Shown: positions 1 through 8,970 of the stretch, in pieces | Layout of the letters: every line of letters starts with the position of its first letter | Position numbering within the stretch: position 1 is the stretch's first letter | Assembly: GCF_001591265.1 (NCBI RefSeq) | Contig: NZ_BCUL01000003.1 | Location: 106,296-170,295 of the forward strand | Source of the DNA: Moraxella atlantae NBRC 14588 | GTDB lineage: Bacteria; Pseudomonadota; Gammaproteobacteria; Pseudomonadales; Moraxellaceae | Direction of reading: 5' to 3' | Length of the DNA: 64,000 nucleotides | Notes under the pieces: generated by a model | The model's input: the letters and a program-made list of their open reading frames with translations, nothing else | Databases searched by the model: none | What the model was told of the DNA's origin: nothing | Position numbers and translations under genes: made by a program

Positions 1-273
1 TTCGGCAATCACTTTTGCCATGGTATAGGTTTTGCCCGAGCCTGTCACGCCAAGCAGTAGCTGCCCGTGCATGCCTTGTTCTACACCTTTGACCAACTTG
101 GCGATGGCTTGCGGCTGGTCGCCCGATGGCGCAAAATCGGTGACCATCTCAAAGGCGCGGCTAGAGATCTGTGTGCCGCTGGCGTTTACACCTGTGATTT
201 GGGCTTCGTCTTGAATTTGTTTGGCAAGTTGGTTAAGTTGGCGTTCAGAGCGTGAGCTTTGGGGTGGTCGCAT
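1..273 (-). CDS. uvrB: UvrABC excision nuclease subunit B, N-terminal part
   Basis: Only the first 91 codons are in the window; the gene runs off the left edge. The start is the ATG at 273, preceded by AAGAAG. The peptide holds a short basic leader, then [11 protein letters not shown] and the Walker A motif GVTGSGKT near residues 77-84, both hallmarks of UvrB. UvrB is the DNA damage-verification helicase that UvrA loads in nucleotide excision repair. The helicase motifs and UvrC-binding tail lie outside, so the gene's integrity cannot be judged. Confidence 0.93.
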   Translation of the reverse strand, partial: MRPPQSSRSERQLNQLAKQIQDEAQITGVNASGTQISSRAFEMVTDFAPSGDQPQAIAKLVKGVEQGMHGQLLLGVTGSGKTYTMAKVIAE

Positions 274-513
274 ATGTAAATCTTCTTATAATGTCAACAT
301 GGTAGGTATTTAATGGGGATTTTAGGCGCGTTTAAAAGGTGATAAAAACACAAAATCGGTTGTGGTATGATAGGTTAATCACAAATAAGAGAAAACCTGT
401 GTCATTCGGCTACCAAGCAAGATTGTCTCATAGGCATTTAAATTAGCAGCCAATGCATTCATTGATCTGCTAAAAAACCAAACCAGCAAGTAAATTAAGC
501 ATACAACCCACTT

Positions 514-1413
514 ATGACCACTTTACACCTACCCGACCCCTTACCACAACTGCTAGAAGATTACCTACGCCAAGCCCTGCCCACGCCCGTCACCCTTGAC
601 CCCGAGGTGATCGCCTACCGCTGGCAGACACGCCCCACTGGTGGCGGTGCGCTTGTTCCTTTGCAAATCGCCTCAAATTTGACGCTCGATGATCTACTTG
701 GCATTGACACGCAAAAAGCCAAACTGGTACAAAACACACGCCAGTATTTGGCAGGTTTGCCTGCCAACCACGTGCTGATGACTGGTAGCCGCGGCGCGGG
801 CAAGTCGTCGCTGATTCGGGCATTGCTCAATACCTTTTGCCATGATGGCTTGCGTATGATTGAAGTGGCGCGTGATGATTTGGTGATGCTTGAGCCAATT
901 CGCCAAGCGGTGATTGAGCTGGGCAAACGCTTGCCCAATCACGGCTGCCGCTATATTGTGTACTGCGACGATTTGGCGTTTAACGCGCAAGATGAAAACT
1001 ACCGCACACTCAAAAGCATTTTGGATGGCGCACTGGACTCAGAACAAGACCAATTGTTGGTGTACGCCACCAGCAACCGCCGCCATCTATTGCCGCAGTT
1101 GATGAAAGACAATGTCAGCATCTATAACGGGCAAACCGATGAAGTCAATCCGTATGAAACGATTGATGAAACCGTGTCACTATCCGACCGTTTTGGCTTG
1201 TGGCTGACCTTTCACCCCATGCCGCAGACGCAATACTTAGCGATTGTCGGGCATTATTTGGCGTGTGCAGGCGTGGCGTTTGATGACGCAGCACAGGCGG
1301 CGGCTTTGACTTGGGCAAGCACGCGTGGCGGACGCTCGGGTCGGGTAGCGTTTCAGTTTAGCAGGCATTGGATTGGGCAAACACGTTTAGCGCAAGCCGA
1401 CGGTACAAATTGA
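514..1413 (+). CDS. DUF815-family AAA+ ATP-binding protein
   Basis: A 299-residue cytoplasmic P-loop ATPase. Walker A is GSRGAGKSS (residues 91-99), Walker B is YIVYCDDLAF (147-156), and a later SDRFGLWLTFHP segment matches the DUF815 sensor region. About 70 N-terminal residues precede the ATPase core. DUF815 proteins resemble DnaA/DnaC-type AAA+ loaders, but their substrate is not established. The gene is divergent from uvrB across 240 bp and followed after 59 bp by a hypothetical gene on the same strand. Family assignment is confident; cellular role is unknown. Confidence 0.85.
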   Translation: MTTLHLPDPLPQLLEDYLRQALPTPVTLDPEVIAYRWQTRPTGGGALVPLQIASNLTLDDLLGIDTQKAKLVQNTRQYLAGLPANHVLMTGSRGAGKSSLIRALLNTFCHDGLRMIEVARDDLVMLEPIRQAVIELGKRLPNHGCRYIVYCDDLAFNAQDENYRTLKSILDGALDSEQDQLLVYATSNRRHLLPQLMKDNVSIYNGQTDEVNPYETIDETVSLSDRFGLWLTFHPMPQTQYLAIVGHYLACAGVAFDDAAQAAALTWASTRGGRSGRVAFQFSRHWIGQTRLAQADGTN

Positions 1414-1472
1414 TTTTTAGCCAAACGTCCGCATTGAAGCGCTAAACACTTGATGAAACAATAAGGTTTATT

Positions 1473-1973
1473 ATGTCTCAATTACCGTTTAATCCCGCTG
1501 TACAATCAGCAGGTGTGCCTGAGCTGGATTTGAGCCACGATGAGCTTGCCGCGCGTGAAGCCTACCGCGCCAAGTTGCAACGCCAAGCGCAAGATATCGT
1601 TGCCATTGCCACGCTACAAAGTCATTCTGCGCTCAACTGCTTGCACAAAATCAATGTGGCAGGTGGTACAACCGAAAAAGCCTACCGCGCAGTCAATCAG
1701 CGTATCATCGATGACCAAGACGCGCACGGGGCGTATCATGCGATTGCAATGGCACAAACCACGCCCGATTTGCCGTTTGATGTACCTGTGCTGCTTGATA
1801 TCGTGTTGTCACATGGCGATGGCAACTTGCAGCTGCGCACGCTCAAATTGTTTGACAGTCAGCCTGTCAATGCCGCACCGATTGCACGTATTGAGCAGGC
1901 GATTTTGGCAGCAGGGGACAAGCCAACGATTGATGCGTTGCAAGCGCATTTGGCAGGGCGTTCAGCGGTCTAA
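1473..1973 (+). CDS. hypothetical cytoplasmic protein downstream of the DUF815 ATPase
   Basis: A 166-residue protein I do not recognise. It has no signal peptide or membrane segment. Its first half is Ala/Gln/Lys-rich and probably helical (residues 20-60); a region around VLLDIVLSHGDGNLQLRTLKLFDS follows. The ATG is preceded by AATAAGG. It lies 59 bp after the DUF815 gene and ends just before a strong terminator, so the two probably form one transcript and may act together. That link rests on position only. Confidence 0.7.
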   Translation: MSQLPFNPAVQSAGVPELDLSHDELAAREAYRAKLQRQAQDIVAIATLQSHSALNCLHKINVAGGTTEKAYRAVNQRIIDDQDAHGAYHAIAMAQTTPDLPFDVPVLLDIVLSHGDGNLQLRTLKLFDSQPVNAAPIARIEQAILAAGDKPTIDALQAHLAGRSAV

Positions 1974-1993
1974 GCCTAAGCTGTTAGCAAAAC

Positions 1994-2030
1994 AAAACCT
2001 TAACGCTAAAATAGGCGTTAAGGTTTTTTT
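1994..2030 (+). terminator. rho-independent terminator after the DUF815 transcription unit
   Basis: A perfect 13-bp inverted repeat (AAAACCTTAACGC at 1994-2006 with its complement at 2015-2027), an 8-nt loop and a run of seven T. The reverse strand also has TTTT after the stem, so it may weakly serve the convergent lipoprotein gene. Confidence 0.9.
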
Positions 2031-2078
2031 ATGTTGTATTTACAAGGGCTTATGCTATAAAATTTAGCTAATTATAGA

Positions 2079-2477
2079 TTATTGACAACGAAACGTGATG
2101 GTATATTCATAATCATCGTCGCGCGCGATACTGGTTTTTTTCATACCGACCATGCCACCCAACACGCCAATGGCTTGGTCTGCTACACGACCCATGTTTT
2201 CATCGAGCACGCCGTTGTAGCGGTAGGTGTCAGACAGCACAATCGGCGTACGGCGGCGACATTGTTGGCGCGCGTAGTTGAGCGCGTTGGTTTGTGCGGC
2301 CACTTTGGTTTTGCCAAGTCCTGTGGTTTCTAGCAAATTGTTGGGGCGTTGGATGACGGGTACGGCGCTTGGGGTGGATTGACAGGCGCTTAATACAGCG
2401 GCACACGCCAGTACAGGCAAAGCCGCGGCGTTTCTAAGCAATCTTTTGTCCGGTTTTGATGGGTTCAATTTTGGCAT
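2079..2477 (-). CDS. small lipoprotein, function unknown
   Basis: A 132-residue protein with a basic N-terminus, a hydrophobic stretch and the lipobox LSAC, so residue 32 should be the lipidated cysteine of a membrane-anchored lipoprotein. The mature part has a helix-like segment (KTKVAAQTNALNYARQQC), a central Gly-rich stretch (GVLGGMVGM) and the ending ITFRCQ. The two mature-domain cysteines may form a disulfide. The segment resembles other small proteobacterial lipoproteins, but I cannot assign a family. It is convergent with the preceding unit and appears monocistronic. Confidence 0.75.
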   Translation of the reverse strand: MPKLNPSKPDKRLLRNAAALPVLACAAVLSACQSTPSAVPVIQRPNNLLETTGLGKTKVAAQTNALNYARQQCRRRTPIVLSDTYRYNGVLDENMGRVADQAIGVLGGMVGMKKTSIARDDDYEYTITFRCQ

Positions 2478-2623
2478 GGCAACATCCTAACTCAGGGTGC
2501 GCTTAGTGTGCCCAAAATTGTCGAGGTGTGCAACTTCTGCCTGCCTGTGCTTACAATTTTTTAAACACAAGCAAGAATTCACAATGTCTTAGCACTGTTG
2601 TTGGCAGCGTATTTGCCGCCGCC

Positions 2624-2652
2624 CCTAGCTATTTTGGGCAAAATTCGCTAGG
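2624..2652. other. compound inverted repeat in the lipoprotein/hydrolase intergenic region
   Basis: CCTAGC (2624-2629) pairs with GCTAGG (2647-2652), and inside it ATTTTG pairs with CAAAAT around a GG loop, giving 12 paired positions with a small asymmetric bulge. It lies in the 295-bp divergent region between the lipoprotein and the alpha/beta hydrolase. No T-run follows, so it is more likely an operator or RNA hairpin than a terminator. Confidence 0.45.
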
Positions 2653-2772
2653 ATGTTGCTAAATTTTTGCAAATTGCCAAGGCGTTTTTGCCGCGCCAAA
2701 TTGCGCAGCTTGGGCTATTTTTTGCGCCAAAACGAATAACACACACCAACCTAATGGATTTAAAGGATATCT

Positions 2773-3432
2773 ATGCTAACCGCACCCCATTCGATATTAA
2801 TTGACGCGCCTGCTGGCAAGCTTGAGGTTGATGCCCTATGGCACGCTAATCAACCGCAAGGCACGACAGCGCGTGTGGCGTTGTTGTGCCATCCCAACCC
2901 CGTCGAGCAAGGCACGATGATGAATAAAGTGGTGACGACGATGTACCGCTTTGCGCGTGATGCAGGTATGCACGTGGTGCGTTTTAATTTTCGCGGTGTG
3001 GGACGCTCAACGGGCAGCTATGGCCACATGACAGGCGAGATTGATGACGCGTTGGCGGTGTTACGCTGGATTGGGCAGCAGACCGATGCGCGTAAGCTGT
3101 GGCTGGGCGGTTTTTCGTTTGGCGGTTATGTTGCGCTGCGCACGGCAGAGCACGTGGCAGAAGATGGTGAGTTTGCCGACTTTGGCTTGACTGATTTAGC
3201 CCTAATCGCGCCGTCGATTGAAAAACATCCAACCGATGATGTGCGCCTACCTGCCGACAAGACGTTTTTGATTTATGGTGAAAACGATGAATTGGTCGCA
3301 CCCGACGCGCTGGCCGCCTTTGGCGAGCGGTTTGGCATACGCGCGCGTGTGTTTGCTGATACGGGACATTTTTTTCATGGCAAATTGGGCGATCTCAAAA
3401 CCACGCTTGAGGCATTAAGCTCGACGGATTGA
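2773..3432 (+). CDS. alpha/beta-fold hydrolase of the COG2945 type
   Basis: A 219-residue cytoplasmic alpha/beta hydrolase. The nucleophile elbow is GFSFG (residues 113-117, Ser115). The acid is probably Asp in YGENDELVAP and the base His in DTGHFFHG. HPNP and FNFRGVGRSTG are typical of the small serine hydrolases related to dienelactone hydrolase. The ATG is preceded by AAAGGATAT. The substrate cannot be read from sequence. zapE follows 45 bp later on the same strand. Confidence 0.85.
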   Translation: MLTAPHSILIDAPAGKLEVDALWHANQPQGTTARVALLCHPNPVEQGTMMNKVVTTMYRFARDAGMHVVRFNFRGVGRSTGSYGHMTGEIDDALAVLRWIGQQTDARKLWLGGFSFGGYVALRTAEHVAEDGEFADFGLTDLALIAPSIEKHPTDDVRLPADKTFLIYGENDELVAPDALAAFGERFGIRARVFADTGHFFHGKLGDLKTTLEALSSTD

Positions 3433-3477
3433 TAGTTAATTTTTATTTGACAATTCATTAAAATTAGGGAAAATATC

Positions 3478-4614
3478 TTGAACGCCAGCAGCCCTTTACA
3501 GCGTTATGAAGCCGCCTTACAAACGGGTGAGTTTCAGCCCGATGTGCAGCAACGGCAAGCGATGACGTATTTAGACGGCATTTATCGTGAGCTTTTGGAC
3601 AATCGCGACAAAAAATCAGGCTTGTTTAGTTTTTTTAAGCGTGTTGAGCCGCCCAAAGGTTTATATATGTGGGGCGGTGTGGGACGTGGCAAGACATGGA
3701 TGATGGATATGTTTTTTGATGCGCTGCCACCCGATGGCAAGCTGCGCATGCATTTTCATCATTTTATGCAAATGGTCAATCGTGAGTTGCACAGCTTACA
3801 AGGGCAAGCCGATCCGCTAGAAAAAGTCGCCGACCGCATTCACCAAGATGCCAAGGTGATTTGTTTTGATGAGTTTTTTGTGTCAAATGTGTCGGATGCG
3901 ATGATTTTGGGTGATTTGTTTGGCATGTTGTTTGCTCGTGGTATTACGTTGGTGGCAACGTCAAATATCGCGCCCGATGGCTTGTATAAAGACGGGCTAC
4001 ACCGTGACCGCTTTTTGCCTGCTATTGCCGCGCTTGAGCGTCATTGTGTGGTGATGAATATTGACAGTGGCGTGGATTATCGCCTGCGGCTGTTGCAGCA
4101 AGCTGAGCTGTATGTCTCACCGCTGACGGCTGATAACGCACAGTGGCTGGCGCAGCGGTTTGTCGCGCTGACCAACAACCAACCTGTGACCCGTGAGCCG
4201 CTCACGATCAACGGGCGGCAAATCATGGTGCATGGCTATACGCATGATGTGCTATACGTTGAGTTTCGCAGTTTGTGTATGCAGCCGCGCTCTGCCAGTG
4301 ATTTTATCGAGCTTGCCAACCGCTTTGCCACGGTGTTGGTTGATAATGTGCCTGCGCTCAATGACAATATCGCCGACCCAACGCGGCGGTTTATTTATTT
4401 GGTTGATGAATTTTATGACCGCCGTGTCAAGTTATTGGTACGCGCTGAGCAGTCGATTTTGGATTTGTATCAAGGGCAAAAATTGGCGTTTGAAATCGAG
4501 CGTACGCGCTCACGTCTGCTTGAGATGCAATCAACCGATTATTTACAAGCTGAACACCGCATTGCCCAAAATGACTTGCAAGAACAAACCGATTTGCAAA
4601 ACCGAATGATTTAA
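3478..4614 (+). CDS. zapE: cell division ATPase ZapE (AFG1 family)
   Basis: A 378-residue AFG1-type P-loop ATPase. Walker A is GGVGRGKT (residues 66-73) and Walker B is VICFDE (127-132), followed by the family sequence FFVSNVSDAMILGDLF. ZapE associates with the FtsZ ring in proteobacteria and modulates its stability, notably under low oxygen or high temperature. The start is a TTG at 3478, supported by AGGGA seven bases upstream; no better ATG exists near the conserved N-terminus. A VIT-family gene follows after 11 bp, suggesting co-transcription. Confidence 0.93.
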   Translation: MNASSPLQRYEAALQTGEFQPDVQQRQAMTYLDGIYRELLDNRDKKSGLFSFFKRVEPPKGLYMWGGVGRGKTWMMDMFFDALPPDGKLRMHFHHFMQMVNRELHSLQGQADPLEKVADRIHQDAKVICFDEFFVSNVSDAMILGDLFGMLFARGITLVATSNIAPDGLYKDGLHRDRFLPAIAALERHCVVMNIDSGVDYRLRLLQQAELYVSPLTADNAQWLAQRFVALTNNQPVTREPLTINGRQIMVHGYTHDVLYVEFRSLCMQPRSASDFIELANRFATVLVDNVPALNDNIADPTRRFIYLVDEFYDRRVKLLVRAEQSILDLYQGQKLAFEIERTRSRLLEMQSTDYLQAEHRIAQNDLQEQTDLQNRMI

Positions 4615-4625
4615 AAGGCGTTCTT

Positions 4626-5324
4626 ATGTACTCCATTCATCCTGAGCGGCATTTTAGTGAGCGCAATAACTGGCTGCGTGCCGCGGTACTGGGGGCTAAT
4701 GATGGGCTGATTTCTACCGCCAGTTTGTTGATGGGTGTGGGGGCAGCGCAAGCCGATAGCCATACTCTGCTGTTAACGGGGCTTGCGTCATTGTGCGCAG
4801 GCACGGTGAGTATGGCGGCTGGTGAGTATGTATCAGTATCGTCACAGTCCGATACACAGCAAGCGGATTTAGCCAAAGAAAAATATGAGCTGACCCACAA
4901 CCCCGAGCGCGAATTGGTCGAGCTGACCCATATTTATACCCAACGCGGTTTGTCGCCTGAATTGGCGCATGAGGTTGCTGTTACCTTGACTGATCATGAT
5001 GCGCTAGAGGCGCATGCGCGTGATGAAATGGGTCTGACCGAAACCGCCGAAGCCAATCCGCTACAAGCTGCCATTGCCTCAGGGCTATCTTTCACGGTGG
5101 GTGCGATTTTGCCGATTTTGTGCGTGTGGCTGTTGCCGCATGAGGATTTATTGATCGGGCTTACTGTGGCAACATTGATTGGTTTGGCGTTTTTGGGGTG
5201 GTTATCAGCGCGTCTAGGCGGCGCAAAGCCTTTGCCTGCGATTGTGCGCATTGTGGTATGGGGTGTGCTGGCACTGGGGATTACCAATTTGGTCGGGCGG
5301 TTGTTTGGTGTGGATGCAGGTTAG
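4626..5324 (+). CDS. VIT-family iron/manganese transporter
   Basis: A 232-residue membrane protein of the vacuolar iron transporter family. The start ERNNWLRAAVLGANDGLISTAS is the conserved first helix. A charged cytoplasmic segment (about residues 80-140, rich in Glu and His) matches the metal-binding domain, and three more hydrophobic helices follow. Family members export Fe2+ or Mn2+ from the cytosol or store it. An RBS-like AAGGCGTTCTT precedes the ATG. It sits 11 bp after zapE. Confidence 0.9.
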   Translation: MYSIHPERHFSERNNWLRAAVLGANDGLISTASLLMGVGAAQADSHTLLLTGLASLCAGTVSMAAGEYVSVSSQSDTQQADLAKEKYELTHNPERELVELTHIYTQRGLSPELAHEVAVTLTDHDALEAHARDEMGLTETAEANPLQAAIASGLSFTVGAILPILCVWLLPHEDLLIGLTVATLIGLAFLGWLSARLGGAKPLPAIVRIVVWGVLALGITNLVGRLFGVDAG

Positions 5325-5430
5325 AGGTAACACAAGACCCCAAAAAATATGCTTAATTGTTCTTGTTTATCAAGTCCTGTCATGGTTAAGTTAATGGCTG
5401 TTTATTCAGTGATTGATTAGGATGTCTGTG

Positions 5431-5733
5431 ATGACTACCATACTTGCTATCTTGCTATTCATTGCTGTTTTGGTTTGGCTTTGGTTTTTTATCAAAACCT
5501 TGGTCATCATCTTTCGGCACAGTGTCTTGATGGGTATTTTGGCGGTGTTATTTTCGCCGTTGGTGCATATCATTTGGTATTTGTCCAACAAAGATCGGCT
5601 AAGCGCCAACGAGCGGCAGGTCTTTGGCCGTTTCTTTATCGTTTATGCCATCACGTTTGTCTTAGGTTTTGCGTTGGGCTATTCTTATACGCCTGACGTG
5701 GTGACCACGACTGTACCGACCACGCAACTATAA
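5431..5733 (+). CDS. small membrane protein, function unknown
   Basis: A 100-residue protein with three predicted membrane segments (about residues 3-27, 32-51 and 68-87) and a short loop with KDRLSANERQ between the second and third. I do not recognise the family. The ATG at 5431 is chosen because AGGA lies 8 bases upstream; the in-frame ATG at 5422 overlaps that motif. The C-terminal tail is Thr/Val-rich. It is a single gene between a VIT transporter and a nitroreductase. Confidence 0.65.
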   Translation: MTTILAILLFIAVLVWLWFFIKTLVIIFRHSVLMGILAVLFSPLVHIIWYLSNKDRLSANERQVFGRFFIVYAITFVLGFALGYSYTPDVVTTTVPTTQL

Positions 5734-5935
5734 ATGTGGCTTTAGCCCTTATGATTGATGAATGGTATCGATATCCAAAACTGTACTTGATTTAACAGGC
5801 GTGATATTGGCGGTTTTTCTGCCAAAACCATCTGCTATTGCTGTATCTGGCATGGCAAAATGCGACCAAAATCTGCTATTATTTTTGGCACAAAACTTTA
5901 TCAATCCAAAACCTGATACAACTTAACTAATCACC

Positions 5936-6499
5936 ATGCACACCGATGAATTTTTTGATTTAGTTGCCTCACGGCGTTCAATTGGCAACCTCAACGCGCC
6001 TGCCCCCACGCACGCACAAGTCAAGCGCGCCGTACAGCTTGCCTACACTGCGCCTGATCATAAATGCTTGCAGCCGTTTCGCTTTATTGTGTTAGAGGGC
6101 GAAGCGTTGGCGCGTTTGGGCGACGCGTTGCACCAAGCCACACTAGATGCAGGCGAAACCGACGCCAAAGCCTTGGACAAGGCGCGCAATCTGCCCTTAC
6201 GCGCGCCAATGGTTATCACCTGCCTAACAGCGTATCAAGCACATGCCAAAGTACCGCCTTATGAGCAGCTTTTGGCAGCAGGTGCGGCGGTACAAAATCT
6301 GCTGCTTGCCTTGCATGCGATGGGCTTTGGCAGTGTATGGCGCACGGGCGCATTGACTGACAGCGCGGCAGTTAAGCAGTTTTTTGCCTTAGATGATAGC
6401 AACCGCGTGGTGGGTTTTATTTATGTCGGTACGACCGATGTGCAAATGCCTGAGCGCGCACCCCTGGATTTGGATAACTTGCTTGATTATTGGACGTAG
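5936..6499 (+). CDS. nitroreductase family protein (YdjA-like)
   Basis: A 187-residue flavoprotein of the nitroreductase fold. ASRRSIGNL near residues 11-19 carries the Arg pair that contacts the FMN phosphate, and the C-terminal VVGFIYVGT is typical. At 187 residues it is the short YdjA type rather than NfsA/NfsB. Such enzymes are FMN-dependent NAD(P)H oxidoreductases; the natural substrate is unknown. It is monocistronic, with a 200-bp upstream gap. Confidence 0.85.
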   Translation: MHTDEFFDLVASRRSIGNLNAPAPTHAQVKRAVQLAYTAPDHKCLQPFRFIVLEGEALARLGDALHQATLDAGETDAKALDKARNLPLRAPMVITCLTAYQAHAKVPPYEQLLAAGAAVQNLLLALHAMGFGSVWRTGALTDSAAVKQFFALDDSNRVVGFIYVGTTDVQMPERAPLDLDNLLDYWT

Positions 6500-6580
6500 A
6501 ATTTTTAGCTAAACCGATTATTTATTTTATATAAATTTATTTAAACTATTATTAAAAATACGCCAAAAAGACTAGCTACT

Positions 6581-7669
6581 ATGCCAAAACCAGTTGTCTA
6601 TACGCCTGATATGGAACAAATCAGCCCCGATGAGGCGAAAACGATTGCATCTATCAAACAGGCGATGCATTATATTTTAAAAACCACGTATAAAGACTAT
6701 GGCTACCCTGTGCGCAGTGTGCATGCCAAAAGCCACGCGATTTTGTCAGGCACGTTTCAGGTTCATGAAAACCTGCCCGAACATTTGGCGCAAGGTATTT
6801 TCAAACACCCACAGACCTACTGCGCGATTATGCGTTTTTCGACCACACCAGGCGATATTTTAGACGACAACGTTTCGACACCACGCGGCTGCGCCATCAA
6901 GCTGTTTGATGTTGAAGGTGAGCGTTTGCCCAACAGTGACGGCTTGGTGCAGGATTTTGTCATGGTCAATTCACCTGTTTTTAAGCCAGCAAATTTGCGT
7001 CAATTTCTAAACGGTTTAATCCCTGCCGCCGCCACAACAGACAAGGTCGAGGGTCTAAAAATTGCCCTATCCGCTGCCCTACAAACCGTCGAAAAAAATT
7101 TGCAAAAAGTTGGCATCCATAGCACGACATTGGCAGGCTTAGGCGGACAGCCGCCCACCAGTGTGATGGGCGATAATTTTTTTAGCCAATTACCGACATT
7201 GTATGGTCCCTATATTGCCAAATACCGCTTGATCCCTGTCAGCGATGCACTGCTGGGCAAAAAAAATCAAACCGTTGATTTGACTGGCAAGCCAAACGGA
7301 TTGCGTGAAGATAGCATAGCGTTTTTTCAAACGCACGGTGGCATGTGGCATTTTCAGGTGCAATTGTGTGTCGATATCGACAAAATGCCCATCGAGCAGC
7401 CCAACGTTGAATGGGGTGAGACTTTAAGCCCCTTTGTGACCGTCGCTACCCTAGAAGTTGCCCCACAAACAGCTTGGGACACACAGCGTGCGCAGCGCGT
7501 CGATGACCACATGGCGTTTTCACCATGGCATGGGATTGCCGAGCACCGCCCATTGGGTGCCATCATGCGGGCGCGTCAGGCGGTTTATGCGTTTTCAGCC
7601 AATTTTAGAAGTGAACATAACGCCAAACCTGTGCAAGAACCGCGCTGTCCATTTCATTTTGATGATTAA
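6581..7669 (+). CDS. small heme catalase family protein (SrpA-like)
   Basis: A 362-residue member of the minimal catalase clade. VRSVHAKSHAILSGTF carries the distal His region, MRFSTTPGD the next conserved block, and RQAVYAFSANFR near the C-terminus the proximal heme-ligand Tyr. It lacks the long C-terminal regions of classical catalases. There is no signal peptide, so it is probably cytoplasmic. Proteins of this clade may show peroxidase rather than catalase activity. The upstream 80 bp is strongly AT-rich and likely holds the promoter. gpsA follows after 25 bp. Confidence 0.87.
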   Translation: MPKPVVYTPDMEQISPDEAKTIASIKQAMHYILKTTYKDYGYPVRSVHAKSHAILSGTFQVHENLPEHLAQGIFKHPQTYCAIMRFSTTPGDILDDNVSTPRGCAIKLFDVEGERLPNSDGLVQDFVMVNSPVFKPANLRQFLNGLIPAAATTDKVEGLKIALSAALQTVEKNLQKVGIHSTTLAGLGGQPPTSVMGDNFFSQLPTLYGPYIAKYRLIPVSDALLGKKNQTVDLTGKPNGLREDSIAFFQTHGGMWHFQVQLCVDIDKMPIEQPNVEWGETLSPFVTVATLEVAPQTAWDTQRAQRVDDHMAFSPWHGIAEHRPLGAIMRARQAVYAFSANFRSEHNAKPVQEPRCPFHFDD

Positions 7670-7694
7670 ATGATGAACTTGCCAAAGGATTGCC

Positions 7695-8918
7695 ATGAAA
7701 AAGCCTCAACTGCCCACATTAGCCGAAAATCTAGAAAAGTTGTCGGCAAATCGACAAAAAGCCAGTAAATTGTTTGCTGATGTGCTGGATAAAACCGTAA
7801 AAAAAGTCAAAACCGATGACGAAACGGATGACTTAGATGCCATGACAGAGGCTGACCCCGTGCCTGCACGGGTGAACGTAGGCAACGCACTGCGCATCAC
7901 TGTCTTAGGTGGTGGTAGCTTTGGCACCGCTATGGCAAACTTGGCAGCCAAAAATGGCGCGCAGGTCACGCTGTGGGTACGCGATAAACGCAGCGTACGG
8001 GCTATGCAAAAAACTCGTATCAACAAAAAATATTTGCCCGACTTTGTCCTTGATGATGGCCTGGCATTTAGCCATGATTTGGCTAGCGCGGTGCAAAATT
8101 GTGACATCGTATTTGTTGCCGTGCCCAGTGGCGCGTTTCGCGAAACCATCCAAAAAATCGCGCCCTTAATCAGCGCGCAAACTGTGGTGTCTTTGACCAA
8201 GGGCATCGAAAAAGACACCTTTGCGCTGATGAGCGACATCATTCGCGAGGAGCTGCCCAACGTGGCATTTGGCGTGATGAGTGGCCCAAACCTTGCCAAA
8301 GAAATCATGAATAATATGCCGTCAGCAACCGTCATCGCCAGCGAATCAGAAGCTCTGCGCCATGCCGTACAGCACGTGCTGCACAGCGCATTTTTTCGTG
8401 TGTTTGCCAGTGATGATGTCATTGGGGTTGAACTTGGCGGCGCGCTCAAAAATATTTATGCCATTGCCATGGGCATGGCGACAGCGTATGACATTGGCGA
8501 GAACACCAAAGCCATGCTATTGACACGCGCACTGGCGGAGATGAGCCGCTTTGGCGTACAAATGGGGGCGAATCCCTTGACGTTTTTGGGGTTATCGGGC
8601 GTGGGTGATTTGTACGCCACGTGCTCCTCAACGCTAAGCCGTAATTACCAAATCGGTAGCATGCTTGGCAAAGGCATGAGCCTTGAGCAGGCGGTCAAAA
8701 AACTCGGACAAACTGCCGAGGGTATCAACACCATCGCGCAGGTCAATGACAAGGCTAAAAAATCTGGCATTTATATGCCAATCACCCATGCGTTGTATGA
8801 TATCATCTATCAAGGGCAGGCACCGCTTACCGTCGCGCTTAATTTGATGGAAGCAGGGTTTCGCAGTGATGTTGAATTTGTCATGCCGCATCAAGCCGCA
8901 CCTATCCCTCGTTTTTAA
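7695..8918 (+). CDS. gpsA: NAD(P)-dependent glycerol-3-phosphate dehydrogenase
   Basis: A 407-residue enzyme that reduces dihydroxyacetone phosphate to sn-glycerol 3-phosphate for phospholipid synthesis. The Rossmann motif is ITVLGGGSFGTAMA, followed by SLTKGIE, MSGPNLAKE and the catalytic Lys region GVELGGALKNIYAIAMG. About 65 charged residues precede the Rossmann fold and are absent from most GpsA proteins, which are about 330-340 residues. The ATG at 7695 has AAAGGA upstream, so the extension is probably translated. sixA follows. Confidence 0.95.
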   Translation: MKKPQLPTLAENLEKLSANRQKASKLFADVLDKTVKKVKTDDETDDLDAMTEADPVPARVNVGNALRITVLGGGSFGTAMANLAAKNGAQVTLWVRDKRSVRAMQKTRINKKYLPDFVLDDGLAFSHDLASAVQNCDIVFVAVPSGAFRETIQKIAPLISAQTVVSLTKGIEKDTFALMSDIIREELPNVAFGVMSGPNLAKEIMNNMPSATVIASESEALRHAVQHVLHSAFFRVFASDDVIGVELGGALKNIYAIAMGMATAYDIGENTKAMLLTRALAEMSRFGVQMGANPLTFLGLSGVGDLYATCSSTLSRNYQIGSMLGKGMSLEQAVKKLGQTAEGINTIAQVNDKAKKSGIYMPITHALYDIIYQGQAPLTVALNLMEAGFRSDVEFVMPHQAAPIPRF

Positions 8919-8970
8919 GATAAAAATTACGCATTGCAAATCATTGGTTAAAAAAATACATAGGTCAGTT

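Noticed and set aside
7706..8449. Long minus-strand frame opposite gpsA
   Set aside because: It is antisense to conserved gpsA and shows no family motifs.
8866..8970. Longer start for sixA
   Set aside because: It would overlap gpsA and add residues before the family N-terminus MQIILLRHG.
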